From assembly GCA_946402595.1 (NCBI GenBank), contig CAMIWY010000030.1, forward strand, positions 1 through 9,734: 9,734 nt of DNA. Direction: 5' to 3'. Position 1 is the stretch's first letter; each line of letters starts with the position of its first letter. Source of the stretch: an uncultured Clostridia bacterium (GTDB lineage Bacteria > Bacillota > Clostridia > Peptostreptococcales > Anaerovoracaceae). The notes under the pieces were generated by a model. It made no database searches. It saw nothing but the letters and a program-made list of their open reading frames with translations, and was not told the origin of the DNA. Both the position numbers and the translations under genes were made by a program. Positions 5,014 to 9,734 of this stretch are shown here, piece after piece.

Positions 5014-6090
5014 ATGGCAGAGAAGAAACTTATGAAAGGTAACGAAGCATTTGCTACAGCCGCAATGAACGCTGGATGCAGATACTACTTCGGTTACCCG
5101 ATCACACCGCAGAACGAAGTTCCGGAATTCATGTCCAGAGAGCTTCCGAAGGCTGGCGGTTACTTTATTCAGGCAGAGAGTGAGCTCGGAGCTATGAACA
5201 TGGCTTACGGTGCTGCTGCTGCAGGCGGCAGAGTACTGCTGTCGACATCATCCCCTGGTATCGCTCTGATGCAGGAGAACCTTTCACTGCTTAGCTCGGT
5301 AGAGCTTCCGGTAGTTCTCGTAAGCGTCATGAGAGGCGGCCCGGGAATCGGATCCATTCAGCCGGGACAGGCTGACTACGAGCAGGCTACAAGAGGCGGC
5401 GGCAACGGTGACTATCACACTATCGTTCTCGCACCGGCTACGATCCAGGAAGCTTGCGACATGATCTACAAGGCTTTCGATATCGCTGACGAGTACAGAA
5501 ACCCGGTTATGGTCTGTGCCGACGGTATGATCGGCCAGATGATGGAGCCTGTAGTACTTCCTCCGGAAAAAGCTCCGCTTACAGAGGAAGAGATCTGGGA
5601 GAAGAAACCGTATGCTCTGACAGGTCACAAATGGAAGAGAGAAAGAAACGCTATCAACTCCGTATGGCTTCAGCAGGAACTCCTCGAGGAGTACATCTAT
5701 CAGTATTGGCCGAAGTATGAAAAGGCTGAGGCTGAGCTCCAGGATTGGGAAGCTATCAACGTTGAGAATTGCGACACACTGTTCGTAGCTTACGGCTCGG
5801 TATCCAGAGTCGTCAAAGAAGCTATGCAGGCTCTTGAGGCAGAGGGTTACAATGTAGGTCTTATCAGACTTAAGACACTGTGGCCGTTCCCGCACAAGGC
5901 ATTCGAACTGATCGGCGACAACTGCAAGAACATTATCTGCTGCGAGCTTTCGATGGGACAGATGATGAAGGACGTAAAGGCAGAAGTAGAAGGCAAATAT
6001 CCTGTACATCTGATCAACAGAGTCGGCGGTATGCTGCTTGACCCGATCGAAGTCGTTGATAGAACAAAGAAGATTTTGGAGGTGAAGTAA
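5014..6090 (+). CDS. vorB: 2-oxoacid:ferredoxin oxidoreductase alpha subunit (VorB type)
   Basis: A 358-residue alpha subunit of a CoA-dependent 2-oxoacid:ferredoxin oxidoreductase, which converts a 2-oxoacid, CoA and oxidised ferredoxin into acyl-CoA, CO2 and reduced ferredoxin. Seen: the family segment GYPITPQNE (27-35), AESELGAMNMAYGAAAAGGR (54-73), TSSPG (78-82) and the C-terminal domain beginning around DTLFVAYGSVSRVVKEA. Overall this is the form usually annotated as 3-methyl-2-oxobutanoate dehydrogenase VorB, suggesting branched-chain 2-oxoacids. A 2-oxoglutarate (KorA) role cannot be excluded from sequence. The ATG at 5014 follows AAGGAGG (5000-5006). The stop codon touches the GTG start of the beta subunit, so the two are translationally coupled. 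Confidence 0.92.
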   Translation: MAEKKLMKGNEAFATAAMNAGCRYYFGYPITPQNEVPEFMSRELPKAGGYFIQAESELGAMNMAYGAAAAGGRVLLSTSSPGIALMQENLSLLSSVELPVVLVSVMRGGPGIGSIQPGQADYEQATRGGGNGDYHTIVLAPATIQEACDMIYKAFDIADEYRNPVMVCADGMIGQMMEPVVLPPEKAPLTEEEIWEKKPYALTGHKWKRERNAINSVWLQQELLEEYIYQYWPKYEKAEAELQDWEAINVENCDTLFVAYGSVSRVVKEAMQALEAEGYNVGLIRLKTLWPFPHKAFELIGDNCKNIICCELSMGQMMKDVKAEVEGKYPVHLINRVGGMLLDPIEVVDRTKKILEVK

Positions 6091-6837
6091 GTGAAGCCGG
6101 TATTTGAATATACAAGAGGAATGCGTGAGAAGGAACTGCACTATTGTCCTGGTTGCACTCACGGTATCGCACACAGACTTATTATGGAAGTACTCGATGA
6201 GAAAGGTCAGCTCGGAGATGCAATCGGCGTATCGCCGGTAGGATGCTCGATCGTTTCCCACCAGTACATGAACGTTGACATGCTCGAGTCGCCGCATGGC
6301 AGAGCTCCCGCTGTAGCTTCCGGTATCAAGAGAGTTCACCCGGATGCTCCGGTATTCACATACCAGGGCGACGGAGACCTCGCTTCCATCGGTACAGGCG
6401 AGATCATCCATGCAGCTGAGCGTGGTGAGAAGTTCACAACAATATTTATCAACAACGCTATCTACGGTATGACAGGCGGACAGATGGCTCCGACAACACT
6501 TATCGGACAGACAGCTACAACAGCTCAGGAAGGTAGAACAGTCGCTCAGGCTGGATACCCGCTCCAGATGTGCGAGATCATTTCGCAGATCAAGTCGGCT
6601 GTATATGTAGAAAGAGTTACTGTCACATCGCCGGCAGACGTAAGAAAAGCTAAGAAGGCTCTCGAGAGAGCATTCAAGGTTCAGGAAATGAAGCTTGGAT
6701 TCTCGTTCGTAGAGGTCCTGTCCACATGCCCGACAAACTGGGGACTTCCTCCGGTAAAAGCTATCGAATGGCTTAGAGAGAACATGATGGAGTACTATCC
6801 CGTAAAACAGTTCAAATGTCCAGAGGAGGTAAAATAA
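6091..6837 (+). CDS. vorA: 2-oxoacid:ferredoxin oxidoreductase beta subunit (thiamine diphosphate-binding)
   Basis: A 248-residue beta subunit that binds thiamine diphosphate and forms the active site with the alpha subunit. Seen: YCPGCTHG (18-25), SPVGCS (48-53), and the thiamine diphosphate/Mg motif GDGD (93-96) followed by NN at 121-122 and YGMTGGQ (125-131). Length is normal for separate beta subunits. The start is GTG at 6091, directly after the alpha stop codon, with the ribosome binding site GGAGGTGA (6078-6085) inside the end of the alpha gene. The tight packing favours equal amounts of both subunits. The closest functional class is 2-oxoisovalerate oxidoreductase (VorA); the assignment leans on the partner subunit, and a Kor-type substrate remains possible. 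Confidence 0.92.
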   Translation: MKPVFEYTRGMREKELHYCPGCTHGIAHRLIMEVLDEKGQLGDAIGVSPVGCSIVSHQYMNVDMLESPHGRAPAVASGIKRVHPDAPVFTYQGDGDLASIGTGEIIHAAERGEKFTTIFINNAIYGMTGGQMAPTTLIGQTATTAQEGRTVAQAGYPLQMCEIISQIKSAVYVERVTVTSPADVRKAKKALERAFKVQEMKLGFSFVEVLSTCPTNWGLPPVKAIEWLRENMMEYYPVKQFKCPEEVK

Positions 6838-6838
6838 G

Positions 6839-7375
6839 ATGGCAGGAAAAAGAATCTTTATCGCCGGATTCGGCGGACAGGGCGTACTGCTCATAGGACA
6901 GATGATCGCTTATGCGGCTATGTTCGAAGACAAAGAAGTATCCTGGATGCCGTCGTACGGCCCGGAAATGCGTGGAGGTACTGCTAACTGTACAGTAAAC
7001 GTATCCGACGCTCCGATCGCTTCACCGCTCGTAGCTGAGTGTGATGTACTTATCACGATGAACGGTCCGTCCCTCGACAAGTTCGAGAGCATGCTCGTAC
7101 CGGGCGGAGATCTCTTCATCAACAGCTCCATCATCGAGCAGAAAGCAACAAGAGACGACATTAACGTACACTACGTTGATTGCCAGCACCTCGCAGAAGT
7201 AGAGGTAGGAAACGGCAAGACTCAGAATATGGTAATGCTCGGCGCCATCATCAACGCTACAGGTGTTGTTCACATGGAAACGATGCAGAAAGTATTCGAG
7301 AAGGTATTCACAGGCAAGAAGGCAAAGCTCATCCCGAAGAACATGGAAGCTCTTTCGGTTTGGCAGCCCGCATAA
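6839..7375 (+). CDS. vorC: 2-oxoacid:ferredoxin oxidoreductase gamma subunit
   Basis: A 178-residue gamma subunit, the domain that helps bind CoA and completes the four-subunit complex. Seen: the glycine-rich GFGGQGVLLIG at 10-20 and the family signature YGPEMRGGTANC at 40-51. It begins one base after the beta stop codon, with GAGGAGGT (6823-6830) overlapping the end of the beta gene, so translation is probably coupled. Its presence completes the D-B-A-C set with no subunit missing or fused. It is followed, 18 bases later, by a P-loop ATPase gene on the same transcript. Confidence 0.92.
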   Translation: MAGKRIFIAGFGGQGVLLIGQMIAYAAMFEDKEVSWMPSYGPEMRGGTANCTVNVSDAPIASPLVAECDVLITMNGPSLDKFESMLVPGGDLFINSSIIEQKATRDDINVHYVDCQHLAEVEVGNGKTQNMVMLGAIINATGVVHMETMQKVFEKVFTGKKAKLIPKNMEALSVWQPA

Positions 7376-7393
7376 GGAGACGAAAGAAAGCTG

Positions 7394-8080
7394 ATGAAGC
7401 GTATAACATTGGTAACAGGTCATTACGGCAGCGGCAAAACAGAAGTATCTGTTAACCTGTCCGTTGATCTGAAAAAGGAATACGATAAGGTCGCGATACT
7501 CGATCTCGATATCATGAACCCTTACTTCAGAAGCAGAGAACGCCAGAAGATGATGGAAGACCTCGGTATCATGGTTCAGTTCAACTCGTTTGGATACGAC
7601 ATCACCGAGGATCTTCCCGCCCTCTCGGCGGCTCTCAAGACTCCGCTCGAGAACAAGGAGTACATGGCTGTTGTTGACGTGGGCGGAGATAGTGACGGCG
7701 CAAAGGTATTGAACCAGTTCAGGAAGTATTTCATCCAGGGCGATTCAGAACTCCTTGTCGTCATCAATACGAACAGACCGGAATCGGACGACCTTGAAGG
7801 CTGTCTGTTCCACATATCCACGATACAGGCGGAGACAGGTCTGAAAGTAGAAGGATTGATCAACAATACACACATGCTCAGTGAGACGACTCCTAAGGAC
7901 ATTATTGACGGTTACAAAATGTGCAAGAAGATCGAGGAACTGACAGGTATCCCGCACAGATTCAGCACTTGTCGTGAGGATCTTATCGAAGACCTCAAAG
8001 CAGCAAACGCTGAGGAAGGGATCGATGATATGGAGATCTATCCGATCAAACTGTATATGAGACCGTCGTGGCTTCTGTAA
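7394..8080 (+). CDS. P-loop ATPase of the ParA/MinD/CobQ-like class, function unknown
   Basis: A 228-residue predicted soluble ATPase. Seen: the Walker A loop GHYGSGKT (9-16), DLDIMNPYFRSRE (37-49) in the position of the second ParA/MinD-type loop, and a Walker B-like VVDVGGD (93-99). The signature lysine of the deviant Walker A motif (KGGxGKT) is absent; histidine-tyrosine takes its place. No cysteine pair like those of Mrp/NBP35 iron-sulfur carriers is visible. It lies 18 bases after vorC in the same operon, so a job in cofactor loading, assembly or regulation of the oxidoreductase is conceivable, but that is inference from position only. The ribosome binding site is loose: AAGGAG (7374-7379) lies 14 bases from the ATG, which may mean weaker translation than for the vor genes. 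Confidence 0.82.
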   Translation: MKRITLVTGHYGSGKTEVSVNLSVDLKKEYDKVAILDLDIMNPYFRSRERQKMMEDLGIMVQFNSFGYDITEDLPALSAALKTPLENKEYMAVVDVGGDSDGAKVLNQFRKYFIQGDSELLVVINTNRPESDDLEGCLFHISTIQAETGLKVEGLINNTHMLSETTPKDIIDGYKMCKKIEELTGIPHRFSTCREDLIEDLKAANAEEGIDDMEIYPIKLYMRPSWLL

Positions 8081-8083
8081 TGG

Positions 8084-8103
8084 AGGACCGCAACGGTTCT
8101 TTT
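8084..8103 (+). terminator. Weak or partial terminator after the ATPase gene
   Basis: GGACCG (8085-8090) pairs with CGGTTC (8094-8099), with one G-U pair and a 3-base loop, and runs into TTTT. The short stem and short T run suggest attenuation rather than full stop, so the aminotransferase could be expressed partly from the vor promoter. No strong separate promoter was found in 8104-8154. Confidence 0.4.
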
Positions 8104-8154
8104 ATAAAAAATCCAACAATATCTTAAGATCATTATTCTAAGGAGGCAAACCAA

Positions 8155-9336
8155 ATGCTTAAATTTGCTAGTCGTATGGATAACATGTCCGCTTCTGAGA
8201 TCAGAGAACTGCTGAAGAGCGCAAACGATCCGCAGATCATCAAGTTCTCGGGTGGTTTCCCGGCTCCGGAGCTCTTCCCTGTAAAGGAAATGAAAGAAGC
8301 TTCGATGAAGGTATTTGATGAGCTCGGCAGCACAGCTCTGCAGTATTCCTCGACAGACGGATATCTTCCGCTTCGTGAAAAGCTTGCTAAGCGTATGTTC
8401 GACAAGCAGCAGATCAAAACAGATGCAGAGCACATCCTGATGACAGCCGGCTCGCAGATGGGTCTTGACTTCTCGGGAAGAGTATTCCTGAACGAAGGCG
8501 ACGTAGTTCTTCTCGAGGCTCCTTCGTACCTCGGCGCTATCAACGCTTTCAAAGCAAATCAGCCGAAGTTCGTTGCTATCCCGACTGATGACGAGGGTAT
8601 GCTGATCGATGAGCTGAAGAAAGCTATCGAAGAGAATGACAATATCAAGTTCTGCTATGTAATTCCTGATTTCCAGAACCCGACAGGTAAGGTCTGGAGC
8701 CTTGAGAGAAGAAAGCAGTTCATGGAAGTCATGACAGATGCTGAGATTCCGGTAGTTGAGGACAACCCGTACGGAGAACTCAGATTCGAAGGAACACCGC
8801 AGCCGTCGCTGAAGACGATGGACCCGAAGGGCCTGGTAATCTACCTCGGCACAATGTCGAAGATCCTTGCTCCGGGACAGAGACTCGGATGGGTCTGCGC
8901 TGAAGATGAGATCCTTGAGAAGTACAACATCATGGAGCAGGCAAGTGCACTGCAGGCTTCCACGATCAGCCAGATGGAAGTAAACGCTTTCATGGACATG
9001 TATAATCTTGATGACCACATCAAGAAGATTCTGCCGGCTTATGACAGCAGAAGACAGTGCATGATCGCTGCTATGGAAAAATATCTGCCGGAAGGATGCA
9101 AGTTCACACGTTCCGAGGGTGGTCTGTTCACATGGATCGAAGCTCCGGAAAGCGTAGACATGAAGGCTCTGCAGCCTGAGTGCATCAAGAGAGGCGTTGC
9201 TTACGTACCGGGTGCTCCGTTCTTCCCGAACGGCGGCGGCCTGAACACAGCTAGACTGAACTACTCCGCTGAGCCGGAAGAGAGAATCGAAGAGGGTATC
9301 AAGATCATCGGCGATGCCATCAAAGAGGTTCTGTAA
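8155..9336 (+). CDS. PLP-dependent class I/II aminotransferase
   Basis: A 393-residue fold-type I aminotransferase that moves an amino group between an amino acid and a 2-oxoacid using pyridoxal phosphate. Seen: SGGFPAP (32-38) near the N-terminus, LQYSSTDGYLPLREKL in the cofactor-binding region, FQNPTG with N175, D203 in DNPYGEL, the Schiff-base lysine K236 in GTMSKILAPGQRLGW, and R367 in NTARLNYS as the likely substrate carboxylate binder. The set resembles the group containing LysN-type 2-aminoadipate and MocR-related aminotransferases, which accept various amino acids including branched and aromatic ones. ATG 8155 follows AAGGAGG (8140-8146). Position after the Vor operon suggests it supplies that enzyme with 2-oxoacids; the exact amino acid is unknown. 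Confidence 0.9.
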   Translation: MLKFASRMDNMSASEIRELLKSANDPQIIKFSGGFPAPELFPVKEMKEASMKVFDELGSTALQYSSTDGYLPLREKLAKRMFDKQQIKTDAEHILMTAGSQMGLDFSGRVFLNEGDVVLLEAPSYLGAINAFKANQPKFVAIPTDDEGMLIDELKKAIEENDNIKFCYVIPDFQNPTGKVWSLERRKQFMEVMTDAEIPVVEDNPYGELRFEGTPQPSLKTMDPKGLVIYLGTMSKILAPGQRLGWVCAEDEILEKYNIMEQASALQASTISQMEVNAFMDMYNLDDHIKKILPAYDSRRQCMIAAMEKYLPEGCKFTRSEGGLFTWIEAPESVDMKALQPECIKRGVAYVPGAPFFPNGGGLNTARLNYSAEPEERIEEGIKIIGDAIKEVL

Positions 9337-9476
9337 GAAAAGCTGAAAAGCAATTTGCTGATAAGGCAACAAAGTAACTGAAGAAGCGATCTTTAATGAT
9401 CGATTCGAAGTGAACCAAAAGATTACTTGATAGACGTGTTATCCAGTATCAAAGTAGAGTAATCAAAGAATCAAAG
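9337..9476 (+). other. Structured 3' untranslated region, no coding sequence seen
   Basis: The 140 bases after the aminotransferase hold several inverted repeats: AGCAA-T-TTGCT (9349-9359), CGATC-TTTAAT-GATCG (9387-9402), and a longer stem GATTACT (9421-9427) with AGTAATC (9458-9464) enclosing TGATA (9428-9432) with TATCA (9447-9451). ATCAAAG occurs three times (9448, 9462, 9470). There is no plausible reading frame with a ribosome binding site and no tRNA-like fold. It may be a 3' UTR that yields a stable RNA fragment, but that is not shown. Confidence 0.4.
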
Positions 9477-9505
9477 GAGGTCACCGGAAGGTGACCTCTT
9501 TTTTT
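9477..9505 (+). terminator. Very strong intrinsic terminator with GNRA-type loop
   Basis: GAGGTCACC (9477-9485) pairs perfectly with GGTGACCTC (9490-9498) around GGAA and is followed by seven T. It should end the transcript of the aminotransferase and, if read-through occurs, the whole vor operon. Confidence 0.95.
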
Positions 9506-9506
9506 G

Positions 9507-9599
9507 GTTTTAGGCTGAGGCTGTTTTGGGCTGCGCCGTTTTAGGTTGCGGCTGTTTTGGGCTGTGCCGTTTTAGGTTGCGGCCGTTTTGGGCTGCGCC
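9507..9599 (+). repeat. 31-bp tandem repeat, three copies
   Basis: Three consecutive 31-bp units (9507-9537, 9538-9568, 9569-9599) begin GTTTTAGG and end in GCC. Copies differ at only a few positions. Each unit is itself two related halves, GTTTTAGGTTGCGGCT and GTTTTGGGCTGTGCC, so the array looks like a duplicated dimer. The unit is not a multiple of three, so the array is unlikely to be coding. It directly follows the strong terminator. Confidence 0.92.
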
Positions 9600-9617
9600 G
9601 TTGAATGGCAGGCTCCC

Positions 9618-9701
9618 TTTGTTGCGGGTCGTTTTTTGATGGTCGTTTGTTGCCGGTCGCTTGTTGCGGGTAGCTTTTTCCTAGTCGTTTGTCGCCGATT
9701 T
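9618..9701 (+). repeat. 14-bp degenerate tandem repeat, about six copies
   Basis: Six consecutive 14-bp units start at 9618, 9632, 9646, 9660, 9674 and 9688. The best copies read TTTGTTGCGGGTCG and TTTGTTGCCGGTCG; the second, fifth and sixth are more diverged. It is separated from the 31-bp array by 18 bases, with which it shares TTGCGG. The plus strand of the two arrays together (9507-9701) has only about 11 A. Beyond it lies a perfect palindrome AGGGATCCCT (9707-9716). No gene was recognised from 9506 to the window end. Confidence 0.85.
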
Positions 9702-9734
9702 TCGAAAGGGATCCCTCATTTTTATGGACAATCC

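Noticed and set aside
5284..6894. Long open frame of 536 codons on the minus strand across vorB and vorA
   Set aside because: It is antisense to two unmistakable oxidoreductase subunits, has no recognisable domain and reflects codon bias of the real genes.
8038..9372. Open frame of 444 codons on the minus strand across the aminotransferase
   Set aside because: It is antisense to a complete PLP aminotransferase with all key residues; its translation shows no family features.
9507..9701. CRISPR array
   Set aside because: The repeats are contiguous without unique spacers and no cas gene is present.
9541..9732. Minus-strand frame of 63 codons open to the right window edge, rich in K, P, Q and R
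   Set aside because: It runs through both tandem repeats, whose 31- and 14-bp periods break any repeating peptide, and it has no visible start or domain. It could be the tail of a gene from outside, but low complexity makes this unlikely.

Overview
The window looks like chromosomal DNA of an anaerobic, amino-acid-fermenting member of the Clostridia (Bacillota). This placement is inferred from gene content: a four-subunit 2-oxoacid:ferredoxin oxidoreductase, a butyryl-CoA:acetate CoA-transferase-type enzyme, strong AGGAGG-type ribosome binding sites, T-rich intrinsic terminators and TTG/GTG starts. The exact taxon cannot be named from the sequence alone.

Layout. Positions 1-264 hold the end of an IS3-type insertion sequence on the minus strand: the first 63 codons of its OrfA, plus a hairpin upstream. 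A roughly 250-base leader with competing inverted repeats precedes a family I CoA-transferase gene (516-1856, +) that ends at a strong terminator. Two tandemly duplicated GNAT acetyltransferase genes follow (2001-3149, +). A bidirectional terminator separates them from a convergent two-gene unit on the minus strand: an XRE-type regulator (4442-3708) followed by a PaaI-like hotdog thioesterase (3668-3237).

A 340-base divergent intergenic region (4443-4782) holds a promoter for the regulator, a promoter for the rightward operon, and two copies of an inverted repeat GTTTC-N7-GAAAC, one just upstream of each -35 box. The rightward operon encodes a 2x[4Fe-4S] ferredoxin subunit and the alpha, beta and gamma subunits of a VorDBAC-type 2-oxoacid:ferredoxin oxidoreductase. 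It continues with a P-loop ATPase of unknown role and, after a weak possible terminator, a PLP-dependent aminotransferase. The right end (9337-9734) is non-coding: a structured 3' UTR, a very strong terminator, three copies of a 31-bp tandem repeat, then six degenerate copies of a 14-bp tandem repeat on an A-poor strand.

How the genes fit together (inference from family knowledge): the aminotransferase would turn an amino acid into a 2-oxoacid. The Vor complex would decarboxylate this oxidatively to an acyl-CoA, reducing ferredoxin. The CoA-transferase could pass CoA to acetate and release the acid, while the thioesterase could hydrolyse excess acyl-CoA. The regulator, divergent from the operon and next to shared palindromes, is the obvious candidate controller. 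Nothing here is a clear defence, CRISPR or biosynthetic system. The least explained items are the regulator with its operator pair, the operon-linked ATPase, the alternative leader hairpins before the CoA-transferase, and the two adjoining tandem repeats.
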